Shown piece after piece: positions 37,480 to 45,746 of a DNA stretch of 64,000 bases. The position numbers were made by a program, and so were the translations under genes. Origin of the DNA: Elstera cyanobacteriorum (GTDB lineage: Bacteria; Pseudomonadota; Alphaproteobacteria; Elsterales; Elsteraceae); assembly GCF_002251735.1 (NCBI RefSeq), contig NZ_NOXS01000034.1, forward strand, positions 62,376-126,375. The letters are read 5' to 3'. Each line of letters starts with the position of its first letter. Within the stretch, counting starts at the first letter, position 1. Below the pieces are notes generated by a model, which was given only the letters and a program-made list of their open reading frames with translations, did no database searches and was not told where the DNA came from.

Positions 37480-38367
37480 TTAGCCCCAGCGCTGCATCAG
37501 CATATCGTAAAACCGCTGCCCCGCCGGGGACAGGCTGGCCCCCCGCCGCCGGACGATGCCGACCGTGCGCGTTACCACCGGATTGATCAGCGGTCGGCTG
37601 GCGAGAACCGGGTGGGGACCGGCGGGTAGGCTCATGCGCGGCAGGGCGGCGATGCCCAATCCCGCTTCCACCAAGCCCAGGGAGGTGGAGAGATGCTGAA
37701 CCTCATAGAACCAGCGCGGGCGCCAATCGGTCTGCGCAAGCTGGAGGTCGAGGATCAAACGATTGCCGCTTAAGCGCCCCACTGTGATGAAGCGATAGGG
37801 CTTCAGGTCTTGCCAGGCCACCTCTTTGCGGGCCGCCAACTCGTGATCGCCCCGGCACGCCAGAACGAAAGGCTCTTCGACCAAGGGATCGAAGGTGATT
37901 TCCGATTCTTGGGTGCCCAGCAGCGTTATCCCTAACTCTACCTCGCCATTCAGCACCGATTGCAGCACGGCATTGGCGCCTTCATCGACCACGCGAATGC
38001 GGATGTTCGGATAGGTGCGGCTGTAGGTGGCGATCACATCGGGCAGGAAGTAATAGGCGGCGGTTGGGATGCAAGCGATGTTGACGAGGCCGGAGCGATG
38101 TTCGGCAATTTCCCGCACCGACAGCAGCGACGCGTCGAGATCATCCAGCAGGCGGCGGGCTTTGGGCAGAAAATCGCGCCCCACGGTGGTCAGTTCTACC
38201 CGGCGGGTTGTGCGTTCCAGCAGACTAACGCCCAGATTTTCTTCGAGTTTTTGAACCCGCCGTGTCAGCGCCGGTTGCGACAGGTGGATAAGCTGCGCCG
38301 CCGCATTGAAGCTGCGCAGTTCGGCGACGGCGACAAAGGCCCGCAAATCTTCGAGATCGACATTCAT
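37480..38367 (-). CDS. LysR family transcriptional regulator
   Basis: 295 residues from ATG 38367; an in-frame GTG three codons upstream is possible. The N-terminal winged helix reads LEDLRAFVAVAELRSFNAAAQLIHLSQPALTRRVQKLEE split over a classic HTH. The effector domain ends with the usual second subdomain. It is divergent from the GalD/PrpF-like gene and upstream of tctCBA on the same strand, so it probably controls both in response to a carboxylate. Confidence 0.93.
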   Translation of the reverse strand: MNVDLEDLRAFVAVAELRSFNAAAQLIHLSQPALTRRVQKLEENLGVSLLERTTRRVELTTVGRDFLPKARRLLDDLDASLLSVREIAEHRSGLVNIACIPTAAYYFLPDVIATYSRTYPNIRIRVVDEGANAVLQSVLNGEVELGITLLGTQESEITFDPLVEEPFVLACRGDHELAARKEVAWQDLKPYRFITVGRLSGNRLILDLQLAQTDWRPRWFYEVQHLSTSLGLVEAGLGIAALPRMSLPAGPHPVLASRPLINPVVTRTVGIVRRRGASLSPAGQRFYDMLMQRWG

Positions 38368-38493
38368 GCTTTTCACGCATCAATCGTTCAGTTCATTGAA
38401 ATTCACAAAATTAACCCGTTTCGTCAAGTTGACCCCACGCCGGGCGCTGACGGCCCTTGCCGCCGCCCCCAAAATCCGACCGATGGGGATGAA

Positions 38494-39591
38494 ATGGGAT
38501 CAATTCCGTGTGTGCTCATGCGTGGCGGCACGTCGCGCGGGCCGTTTTTTCTAGCCTCGGATTTGCCGCAGGATATAGCGCAGCGCGATGCGATCCTCAT
38601 CGCCGCCCTTGGGTCTGGTCATCCGCTGCAAATCGATGGGATCGGCGGCGGTAACCCCTTGACCAGTAAGGTCGCGATCTGCGGCCCGGCGACCAAGCCG
38701 GGGGCCGACGTGGACTATCTCTTCGCGCAAGTCGATGTCAGCCGCCGCACGGTCGATACCAGCCCAAACTGCGGCAATATGCTGGCGGGCGTCGGGCCGT
38801 TCGCTCTGGAAGCGGGGCTGGTGACGGCAAGCCACCCGCGCAGCCGTTTGGTTATTCACAACGTGAATACCGGCAAGCTCATCGAAGCGACGGTCGAGAC
38901 GCCGAACGGGCGGGTTACCTATGACGGCGCGGCGCAGATCGACGGGGTGCCGGGGACGGCGGCGCCGATCCGCCTCACTTTCCTCGATGCTGCCGGGGCC
39001 AAAACCGGCAAACTGCTGCCCACCGGCCAAGCGCGCGATGTGATCACCGATACTGCCGTAACCTGCATCGATATGGCCGTACCGATGATGCTTGTTGCTG
39101 CGGCAGCCTTGGGAAAAACCGGCCAAGAGCGCCCCGCCGAGTTAGACGCCGATGCGGCGTTTCTAACCCAGCTTGAAACCCTGCGCCGCCAGGCCGGGGC
39201 GCGGATGGGGTTTGGTGATGTGAGCGAGCGGGTGGTGCCGAAGCCGGTGCTGCTGGCCCCCCCAGCCCAGGGCGGCACGATCACCGCGCGCTACTTCATG
39301 CCGCGAACCTGCCATACGGCCCTCGCGATCACCGGCGCCATCGGCATTGCCACCGCCTGCTGCACCCCGGGGACAGAGGCCTATCGCTTGGCCAATCTGC
39401 CGCCGCTGGATGCCGAGGGGCACCGGACCCTGATCATCGAGCATCCATCCGGTCAAATCGCCGTCGAGCTTGAGCAAGACCCGGAGACCGGGGTGATTCG
39501 CCGCGCCTCGCTGCTGCGCACGGCCCGCCGCTTGTTTGAAGGGCGCGTGCTTGTGGCCGATCCGGTGGAAACGGCGGTTCCCACCCCTTAA
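38494..39591 (+). CDS. PrpF/GalD family isomerase (4-oxalomesaconate tautomerase-like)
   Basis: 365 residues from ATG 38494 (MGSIPCVLMRGGTSRG); the same frame is open much further left, but that part is antisense to the LysR gene. The signatures IPCVLMRGGTSRGPFF, GIGGGNPLTSKVAI and SPNCGNMLAGVGPFALEAG (Cys93) match GalD and the methylaconitate isomerase PrpF. These move a double bond in tricarboxylic acids. The start resembles GalD more. With the divergent LysR gene and tctCBA it suggests uptake and isomerisation of an unsaturated tricarboxylate or aromatic breakdown product. Confidence 0.88.
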   Translation: MGSIPCVLMRGGTSRGPFFLASDLPQDIAQRDAILIAALGSGHPLQIDGIGGGNPLTSKVAICGPATKPGADVDYLFAQVDVSRRTVDTSPNCGNMLAGVGPFALEAGLVTASHPRSRLVIHNVNTGKLIEATVETPNGRVTYDGAAQIDGVPGTAAPIRLTFLDAAGAKTGKLLPTGQARDVITDTAVTCIDMAVPMMLVAAAALGKTGQERPAELDADAAFLTQLETLRRQAGARMGFGDVSERVVPKPVLLAPPAQGGTITARYFMPRTCHTALAITGAIGIATACCTPGTEAYRLANLPPLDAEGHRTLIIEHPSGQIAVELEQDPETGVIRRASLLRTARRLFEGRVLVADPVETAVPTP

Positions 39592-39635
39592 GGATAGTTT
39601 TGCAGGCGGGGGCATTTCCGGGTAGAGGTAACCCC

Positions 39636-40028
39636 ATGTCGCGCCCGATCACCCTTCCCGCCTTCCTGCTGCGCCTTTTGTGCGCGGTGGCCGTGCTATG
39701 GGGCGGCATGACGCGAAGCAATCCGGCTTTTTCGGTCGCCCCGATGGCGGCCGATCTGGCGCTGTACGCGCTGCCCGATGGCTCCTTACCGCTGCTCTGC
39801 CTGCCCGGCGGGGCGGATGATGCGACTGGCAAGACAATGGCCGGGCATCTCTGCGATCTCTGCCTGCTCGGGGTGTCCGTTCTGCCGCTTGGCGCCGGTT
39901 CCCCGGTTCTCCGTGTGCATCTGCCGGTTCAGCAGGTCGATTTTCTGCCCCGGCCGGAAGCCCTCTATCGGCAGTTCTTTCCCCCGCAAGCCCCGCCCAT
40001 AGGGCCGCCTACCCGCGCGATCGCCTAA
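39636..40028 (+). CDS. DUF2946-like small membrane/secreted protein
   Basis: 130 residues from ATG 39636, preceded by GGTAGAGG. An N-terminal hydrophobic segment (LLRLLCAVAVLWGGM) and a second near 75-95 flank the CDLC pair in GHLCDLCLLGVSVLP, the hallmark of DUF2946. These are often encoded beside metal-uptake or TonB-linked genes. A following strong hairpin and then a Crp-type regulator and a PepSY protein suggest a metal-linked group. Function unknown. Confidence 0.65.
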   Translation: MSRPITLPAFLLRLLCAVAVLWGGMTRSNPAFSVAPMAADLALYALPDGSLPLLCLPGGADDATGKTMAGHLCDLCLLGVSVLPLGAGSPVLRVHLPVQQVDFLPRPEALYRQFFPPQAPPIGPPTRAIA

Positions 40029-40030
40029 GC

Positions 40031-40055
40031 GCCGCTTCGGAGTCTCCGAAGCGGC
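40031..40055 (+). terminator. Hairpin after the DUF2946-like gene
   Basis: Perfect 11-bp stem with arms GCCGCTTCGGA and TCCGAAGCGGC and a GTC loop, starting three bases after the stop codon. No T-run follows, so termination may be partial. Confidence 0.5.
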
Positions 40056-40124
40056 TCAGCCATCGCGCGCCGACTGCGGTCTGCCCCTCCTGGCAGTCCC
40101 CGGCGCTGTGCCGAGGGAATGCCT

Positions 40125-40841
40125 ATGCAGATCATCAGCCTGCCAATCGCCGCGCCTGCCGAGCGGCGTTTCGGCGTGCGGCGAGTGCCGCACCGCAATA
40201 TTAATGCCGCCCGCTGGATGCGAATGCCGCCCGCCACGGTTCTCCCCCTGCGCGAGAGCGCATCCGACGACGCCTTGCGCATCATCCGGGGCTGTGTCGC
40301 GCTCTATCAACTGCTGCCCGACGGGCGGCGGCAGATTCTCGATATTCTGGGGCCGGGGCGCTTAATCCACCGCCAGATGACGGATAGCGCCGCTTGTACG
40401 GCGGAAACCCTGTCTCCAACCCAGTTTGATCGTCACCCGTTAGCGGCACCGCAGGCGACCGCCGACTGGCTGGCGGCGGCGCTGCTGATGCTGCGCCGCG
40501 CCCAGCAGCATGCCCTGCTCCTGGGGCGAAAAACCGCCCGTGAACGGGTCGCCTTTGCTGTTCTCGACCTCGCCCAGCAGTTTGGCGCGCGGATGCGGGA
40601 CTGCACCTATGCCGAAGTGATCTTCCGCCTGCATCTGACCCGCACCGATCTGGCGGATTGGTTGGGGCTGACCGGCGAAACCGTAAGCCGCACCCTCAAC
40701 GCCCTGAAGCGGGAAGGGCTGATCGGCTTCGATACGCCGGACATCATCACCGTCAAAAGCCTCACGGCCTTGAAAACCCTCGCCGGGGAAACCCCGGCGT
40801 CGCTTGCGACGCTGGACCCTTTGCCCAGTCTAACCTTTTAG
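40125..40841 (+). CDS. Crp/Fnr family transcriptional regulator
   Basis: 238 residues from the second ATG at 40125, which has GAGGGA at proper spacing. A short cyclic-nucleotide-binding-like barrel (about 45-100) is followed by the long dimer helix and a winged helix with the HTH LTRTDLADWLGLTGETVSRTLNALKREG. The cysteine pattern of oxygen-sensing Fnr is absent (only Cys57, Cys89 and Cys165 by rough count), so an Fe-S oxygen sensor is unlikely. Its place between DUF2946 and a PepSY protein suggests local control of metal or respiration genes. Confidence 0.88.
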   Translation: MQIISLPIAAPAERRFGVRRVPHRNINAARWMRMPPATVLPLRESASDDALRIIRGCVALYQLLPDGRRQILDILGPGRLIHRQMTDSAACTAETLSPTQFDRHPLAAPQATADWLAAALLMLRRAQQHALLLGRKTARERVAFAVLDLAQQFGARMRDCTYAEVIFRLHLTRTDLADWLGLTGETVSRTLNALKREGLIGFDTPDIITVKSLTALKTLAGETPASLATLDPLPSLTF

Positions 40842-40851
40842 GGAGGTTCCC

Positions 40852-42231
40852 ATGTCAAAACCCCTCGAAGACCGCCGCTTTTATCAGGCGGCGTGGCGCT
40901 GGCATTTCTATGCTGGCCTTTATGTTGCCCCCTTCCTCATCATGCTCGCGGTGACCGGGCTGCTGATGCTGTGGTCGGCGGTTCTGGTCGGTCGCGATGG
41001 CGAGAAGAGCGTCGCCGTTCGCCCGCAAGCCAGCAGCCTTGCCGTTTCAGTGCAGGCGGTCGCGGCGGAAGGAGCCATCCCCGGCGGCAAAGTCGTGCAG
41101 TATATTGCCCCCCGCACCTCTGACCAGCCTGCCGTGTTTCGCGTGAACGGTGACGCCGGGGCCAAAATGGTTGCGGTCGATCCTTATACGGGGCAGGCGC
41201 TGAGCCATTGGGACCGCCGGAATGGCGTATATGATCTTGCGAATAAGATCCACGGCACCCTCTTTCTGGGGAACGTCGGCGACTGGCTGATCGAAATCGC
41301 CGCCGGGTTCGGTATCGTGCTGATTGCGACCGGCCTTTACATGTGGTGGCCGCGCGGCGAAGGGCTGCGGGCGGCCTTGCTGCCCGATTTTAGCGCGACG
41401 GGCCGGGTTTTCTGGAAATCGCTGCATAAGACCGTTGGCGCCTATAGCGCGCTTCTGCTGGCCGTCTTTCTCATCTCCGGTCTTACCTGGGCCGGGGTTT
41501 GGGGGGAAAAATTCACCCAGGCCTGGAGCACCTTTCCGTCGGAAAAATGGGATAATGTGCCGCTGTCGGACGATCTGCACGCCAGCATGAACCACGGCGG
41601 CGTGAAGGAAGTGCCTTGGACGTTAGAACAGACGCCGATGCCCGCCTCCGGCTCCTCTGCCGGAACGGTCGGAACCGCCCCGGGCGCGCCGGTGACCCTG
41701 GATAGCGTCATCGCCTTCGCCCGCGCGCAGGGCTTCGATGGGCGTTTCCAACTGGCGTTCCCGAAGGGGGAAAAAGGCGTCTGGACCCTCTCCCGCGACA
41801 CGATGAGCAATGATAGCGCCGACCCGACCGCCGACCGCACAGTGCATCTCGATCAGTTCACCGGCAAGGTGCTGGCCGATATTCGCTATGCCGATTACGG
41901 CTGGGCAGGCAAAGCCATGGCCATCGGCATCGCCTTCCACGAGGGCGATATGGGCGCTTGGAATATTGCACTGGTCACCGTCTTCTGCCTGTCGGTCATC
42001 CTGATCTCGGCCAGCGGGATCGCCCTCTGGTGGCTGCGGCGGCCGAAGGGCGCGGGCCGCCTGCTTGCCCCGCGTCTCCCGGAAAACCTGCCGCTGTGGA
42101 AAACAGGGGCTTTGGTGATGGTCGGCGCGGCGCTGCTCTTCCCGCTATCGGGTGCGGTCTTGGTGGCGGTGTTGGCGCTCGACCTGCTGCTCATCTCGCG
42201 GGTCAAGCCGTTGAAGAAGGCGCTGAGTTAA
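40852..42231 (+). CDS. PepSY-associated transmembrane protein
   Basis: 459 residues. The start FYQAAWRWHFYAGLYVAPFLIMLAVTGLLML carries the conserved R-W-H-x-Y-A-G-L-x-V-x-P pattern of the PepSY-TM family. Four main membrane segments alternate with periplasmic PepSY-like regions (VVQYIAPRTSDQPAVFRVN and HLDQFTGKVLADIRYADYGW). Relatives are linked to siderophore or ferric reduction and to TonB receptors. It starts 10 bp after the Crp-type gene. Confidence 0.9.
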   Translation: MSKPLEDRRFYQAAWRWHFYAGLYVAPFLIMLAVTGLLMLWSAVLVGRDGEKSVAVRPQASSLAVSVQAVAAEGAIPGGKVVQYIAPRTSDQPAVFRVNGDAGAKMVAVDPYTGQALSHWDRRNGVYDLANKIHGTLFLGNVGDWLIEIAAGFGIVLIATGLYMWWPRGEGLRAALLPDFSATGRVFWKSLHKTVGAYSALLLAVFLISGLTWAGVWGEKFTQAWSTFPSEKWDNVPLSDDLHASMNHGGVKEVPWTLEQTPMPASGSSAGTVGTAPGAPVTLDSVIAFARAQGFDGRFQLAFPKGEKGVWTLSRDTMSNDSADPTADRTVHLDQFTGKVLADIRYADYGWAGKAMAIGIAFHEGDMGAWNIALVTVFCLSVILISASGIALWWLRRPKGAGRLLAPRLPENLPLWKTGALVMVGAALLFPLSGAVLVAVLALDLLLISRVKPLKKALS

Positions 42232-42257
42232 CCTGCCGTCCTGCCGAGGGCGCCTCT

Positions 42258-42309
42258 CCCCAAGTCTTGGTCACGATCCTGCGCCAAGGCTTGGGGAAGC
42301 TGGGTTTTT
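42258..42309 (+). terminator. Hairpin after the PepSY gene
   Basis: Arms CCCCAAGTCTTGG (42258-42270) and CCAAGGCTTGGGG (42284-42296) form a 13-bp stem with one G-U pair. A T5 run follows eight bases later. It marks the end of the plus-strand operon before the AT-rich accessory module. Confidence 0.5.
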
Positions 42310-42391
42310 GGAGAGTGGGAAGACGGGTGCGGTATCTCTTCCTCACTCTCACAAGTAAGCGCTGCCGGTGCTCCGGTAGGGCGAGATCTGA

Positions 42392-43417
42392 TTACTGTCT
42401 TCCCCCTCTTTTTGCCGCGTCGGGGAAGATTGGTTTTAGGTAGTCCGGCATCGCGGCATCATCCATCAATGGCTTAAAGGCCACCATACAGCGTTTGATC
42501 GGGATAGGTTGCCAGCGCTGGACCCAGGGCCTTTCTTTTTCTAATATCTTCAGATCGTAATGCGAGAAAACACTTAAATATGATGCTAAGGTACTCGCAA
42601 CAGGATCGTTACTCGCAGTTGAAATCTCATCGTCTCCAGCAAGGACATGTTTAATCTTTTTGTATATCTCTTCTGTTGCCGTGCTTTCCCAGTTGCCTTG
42701 GGTATGGACGTATAAAAATTTCTCCCCAATCATCCAATATCCATTTGCCATGAGTTCCATCATAATTAAACCGTCATATTTCTTAATAAAATCGAAAATA
42801 TCTATTCCCGCTTTGGGCCAGTCATAATTTTCTTTTCTCCACATCTTTTCAACTGTGTCAGGGTAGAAAAGAGGACGAGAATGATAGTCACGAAAATAAG
42901 GCAAGCCTCTTTGCATCTCCTCGTGCAGTGATATGATTTTATCATTTCGAGCAAAAAGTTGGTTAATTTTTCGGATTTGATCCTGATTCTTATTTTTTAT
43001 CAAAATAATATCTTTTTGTAGAGATTTTTTTAAATCTCTATAATCAATAATATCTTCAAAAAAAAGAGTCGACTTAGAAAAAATATTTAGAAAATAATAA
43101 TATTTTTCCGTTGGTTTTGTGATAAAAACTCTCCGGCGAGCGTCATATTTGTCACCTTCCTCTATTTTTTTATCAGAAATGTACATCAGAGAGCCATAAT
43201 CATAAGTATGTAAATTGATATTATCGTGTAATATATTAGGAAAAATCTCTTTTATTTTCAATATATTTGACTCCTCATTAAGTTTACTTTTTGAAGAGCC
43301 CAATAGAATATGATCGCGAAACTGCCAACAGCGGTGCCAGCCAAGCATATCCTGGGAAAGGCCCGTGCCTCGAACAATGGCAGGAGGAGCATCAAGCGTT
43401 GGGGGAAGAGCGTCCAT
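42392..43417 (-). CDS. Unknown protein, candidate immunity protein of the lysozyme effector
   Basis: 341 residues from ATG 43417, which follows GAGAGG at good spacing and lies eight bases after the effector stop; the frame is open to 43492. The gene is very AT-rich: the 60 bases from 43021 hold only 13 G or C. The protein is rich in Lys, Ile, Asp and Tyr, with no recognised domain. No signal peptide, lipobox or membrane helix is visible. Last in a PAAR-effector operon, it holds the immunity position, but a lysozyme acts in the periplasm, where this protein could not go without a signal. It may instead be a second effector or an accessory factor. Confidence 0.7.
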   Translation of the reverse strand: MDALPPTLDAPPAIVRGTGLSQDMLGWHRCWQFRDHILLGSSKSKLNEESNILKIKEIFPNILHDNINLHTYDYGSLMYISDKKIEEGDKYDARRRVFITKPTEKYYYFLNIFSKSTLFFEDIIDYRDLKKSLQKDIILIKNKNQDQIRKINQLFARNDKIISLHEEMQRGLPYFRDYHSRPLFYPDTVEKMWRKENYDWPKAGIDIFDFIKKYDGLIMMELMANGYWMIGEKFLYVHTQGNWESTATEEIYKKIKHVLAGDDEISTASNDPVASTLASYLSVFSHYDLKILEKERPWVQRWQPIPIKRCMVAFKPLMDDAAMPDYLKPIFPDAAKRGGRQ

Positions 43418-43425
43418 ATTGCCTC

Positions 43426-44685
43426 TCAAGGTGACGGGGTGTGGTAACTTTTTTCCTGCATGATCCTGGAGTTGTTTGGGTATGTAGCCCAAAACCCATC
43501 CCAGTCCTGTTGAATAAATAGATTCAACCTAGCTTCATAGATTGAGCCGACACCATTTTGATATTGTCTCGAGTAAAATATAGTTTGATCTTGCCTGGGA
43601 AGTTGCCGAAAATCGGCATATAGGACAGGTTGAGAAGGCTCTATGGGTTTTGGACCAATTTTTTCGTCTTTCTCCCATTTTTCGAGAATCTGTCTATACT
43701 CTTTAAGTTTTTTATCAAAATCATTCTTTCGAGCGGTATTTATTTTATTTCTTTTGGCATTATAACGTGCAAACTCCGTGTTTCCACGCATGTCATTGGA
43801 ATATTCTGAGGGATAGAATCTCCCGAATGCCGCCCATCGGTCGAGCCAATCGGCTTCCTGCTGTGAAACAACCAATGGGTGATCGGAAAGATAGGTGCAG
43901 GCCTCCTGTCGCACCTTCCCCATATAAGGAACAAGTTTGTCAATCAAACCAGATGGAGCGGAGTGGACATTACTGAAACTTCTCATAAATTTCTCATTGT
44001 TTATGCCGAGGTCTACACCCGATGCGATTGTGATTCCCGATTTATTATCAGTCGCACCTTTAAACCAGGGAACATAGCCGGTCAAACTTTGACCACCCTC
44101 CCATTCGCTCACCTTGATGTGATCGATATTTGTGCCGAGCATTGCATTGATGTCATCTGACAATTTCTGACTCATGGTCGTTCTTGACCGTGTCCCAACG
44201 CAGTTCGGCTGCTTGCCACATGTTCGGATGATGCCATTCACAGAAAATCGGGAACACGCTAAACCAATGCGCTTTTCCGTTCCAGTAATCTCGGCCCTCT
44301 GATGATCCTCTGCCAAGGTATTCACCCGCCGATAACCATCCTCAAGTTTCTGTTCTTCGGACAAACGCGGATCGGCCATCTTCAGGGCAATTTCAGCATC
44401 CGCTGAATTGATATCAGCAAGCCGGGTACTAAGCCGTTGCTTCAGTTGCGGATCCCGCGCCGTCTGGGGCTCCGAGAGTTCCCGCAGGGTCTCGACGCGC
44501 ATCTGCGTCAATCGCTGCTGCAAATGCGCATGATGAACCAAGGCCGCTTCCGACTTCAGCCCGGCGGCCTGCCCCTGGGTAAGCCAATCCACGGCTTCTT
44601 GAGAGTTTGCGGACAGCAGCCGCCGGGTCTTGTCCGTCAACGCGGCGGGGGCCAGGGCCTGAACCCGGTCGAGAACGCTTGTCAT
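43426..44685 (-). CDS. Putative T6SS effector with pesticin/T4-lysozyme-like muramidase domain
   Basis: 419 residues. Residues 1-140 are helical and charged, a likely loading region. Residues 185-400 resemble the pesticin C-terminal domain: WEGG-x3-LTGYVPW and SGITIASGVDLG. Glu196, Thr219 and Asp225 have the same spacing (23 and 29) as the catalytic Glu178, Thr201 and Asp207 of pesticin. The expected activity is cleavage of peptidoglycan glycan chains. No signal peptide is present, which fits delivery by a secretion machine. The start codon lies two bases after the PAAR-DUF4123 stop. GC content falls steadily from the 5' to the 3' part of the gene, as if the toxin domain came from elsewhere. 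Confidence 0.75.
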   Translation of the reverse strand: MTSVLDRVQALAPAALTDKTRRLLSANSQEAVDWLTQGQAAGLKSEAALVHHAHLQQRLTQMRVETLRELSEPQTARDPQLKQRLSTRLADINSADAEIALKMADPRLSEEQKLEDGYRRVNTLAEDHQRAEITGTEKRIGLACSRFSVNGIIRTCGKQPNCVGTRSRTTMSQKLSDDINAMLGTNIDHIKVSEWEGGQSLTGYVPWFKGATDNKSGITIASGVDLGINNEKFMRSFSNVHSAPSGLIDKLVPYMGKVRQEACTYLSDHPLVVSQQEADWLDRWAAFGRFYPSEYSNDMRGNTEFARYNAKRNKINTARKNDFDKKLKEYRQILEKWEKDEKIGPKPIEPSQPVLYADFRQLPRQDQTIFYSRQYQNGVGSIYEARLNLFIQQDWDGFWATYPNNSRIMQEKSYHTPSP

Positions 44686-44687
44686 GG

Positions 44688-45551
44688 TTATACGCTCCCC
44701 TGATTGAGACGCAGTCGAACATCGGCCCCAGCGGACCTGAACCCGGTTAGGAGAGTGCGCAGCGGTGCAAAAATCGGATCATCTGCGAGCGGCAAACCGG
44801 GCCGAGCACGGCTATCCCACCAGCGCAGGACCGCGGGGCTGCCAGCCTGATCGGTCTGCGTCGCGGGCAGAAGCTGGGCCTGAAGGGCCGCGAGGTCGGT
44901 TTCTGCGGGAACCGGGCAGAAGCCGCCCCAGGGTATTGCCTGCCCTGCCAGCCAAGCGGCAAGCGCATCGCCGGGTGTGACTAGGGTCACCCAGGGCGCA
45001 GTACCGAGCACCGGCGCACTCACCCTATTCCCCAAGAGGCATAAAGCCTCCCCGCCATGATCGGCGAGGCGGGGGAGGGCTTCTGGCAGCACCGCAGGGT
45101 CGATCACCGCCAGTCCCGCTTGGCCCGGCGCGAGGGGAACCAGAGTTTCCGGCGGCAGCGGATCGGGTGAAACGGGCAGGCGGGCGTGGTCCTTGGGTAT
45201 AGCTGCCTCGCTTTCGCAAGCGAGTGCCACCGGTGCCCCAGTTGCGGCGGCATCCCGCAGGGCACGGGCGGTTTGATCCGCTTCCGCCGTACCGACGAAC
45301 GTATGGAAGCGGTTCCGCAGCACGCGCCCACCGTGATCGGTCTCGCTGCCCTCAATCGCCGCCCCGGCCCCCTTCAGGAAATAGAAGCTCGATCCGGTGG
45401 TAATGGTTGCGCCGCACAGGGTTCGGTGCCCGATCCGGCTCATTGCGCGCCCGGCAATGGTGAAGGCGGCAATCCCTTCGGCGATGCGCGTCAGCCCGTG
45501 AACCGGGCAGGTGACGATATCGCCGACGCAGGCCTGCGTCTTATCGATCAT
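44688..45551 (-). CDS. PAAR domain protein fused to a DUF4123 adaptor
   Basis: 287 residues from ATG 45551; a longer in-frame start at 45596 would lie inside the promoter. Residues 7-80 form a PAAR domain (ACVGDIVTCPVHG and SRIGHRTLCGATITTGSSF, ending in HGG). PAAR proteins sharpen the VgrG spike tip of type VI secretion systems. Residues 110-260 resemble DUF4123, the adaptor that loads effectors onto the spike; the best block is PWVTLVTPGDALAAWLAGQ followed by LRWWDSR. Having both in one chain is unusual. GC content is like the core genome. It heads the operon with the lysozyme-like gene. Confidence 0.8.
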   Translation of the reverse strand: MIDKTQACVGDIVTCPVHGLTRIAEGIAAFTIAGRAMSRIGHRTLCGATITTGSSFYFLKGAGAAIEGSETDHGGRVLRNRFHTFVGTAEADQTARALRDAAATGAPVALACESEAAIPKDHARLPVSPDPLPPETLVPLAPGQAGLAVIDPAVLPEALPRLADHGGEALCLLGNRVSAPVLGTAPWVTLVTPGDALAAWLAGQAIPWGGFCPVPAETDLAALQAQLLPATQTDQAGSPAVLRWWDSRARPGLPLADDPIFAPLRTLLTGFRSAGADVRLRLNQGSV

Positions 45552-45580
45552 AATAGTCTCGCTGAAATTAGAAAAGAACA

Positions 45581-45609
45581 TATATAGAACAAACACGCGA
45601 AGGCGTCAA
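45581..45609 (-). promoter_or_regulatory. Sigma-70-type promoter of the PAAR-effector operon
   Basis: On the minus strand TTGACG (45609-45604) and TATATA (45586-45581) are 17 bp apart, about 30 bp before the PAAR start codon. It is the best promoter match in this AT-rich leader and indicates independent transcription of the module. Confidence 0.65.
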
Positions 45610-45746
45610 GATTTTCCCCAAATAGGGGCAGTGGGCTTGCATCAGGTTCGGTTGGCCGATAGCCGCCTTAGCCATCGTCAGCAGGGGGGCGCCCGGTCAG
45701 CACGCGCGGCTGCGGGTTTCAATGCGATCTAGATTTTGATGGTGAT

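Noticed and set aside
37960..38493. 178-residue N-terminal extension of the GalD/PrpF-like protein
   Set aside because: It is antisense to the LysR gene, and the family start motif begins at 38494.
42232..42391. Direct repeat of the tRNA-Arg 3' end as an attachment site
   Set aside because: Looked for at the far edge of the AT-rich module; no matching stretch was found.
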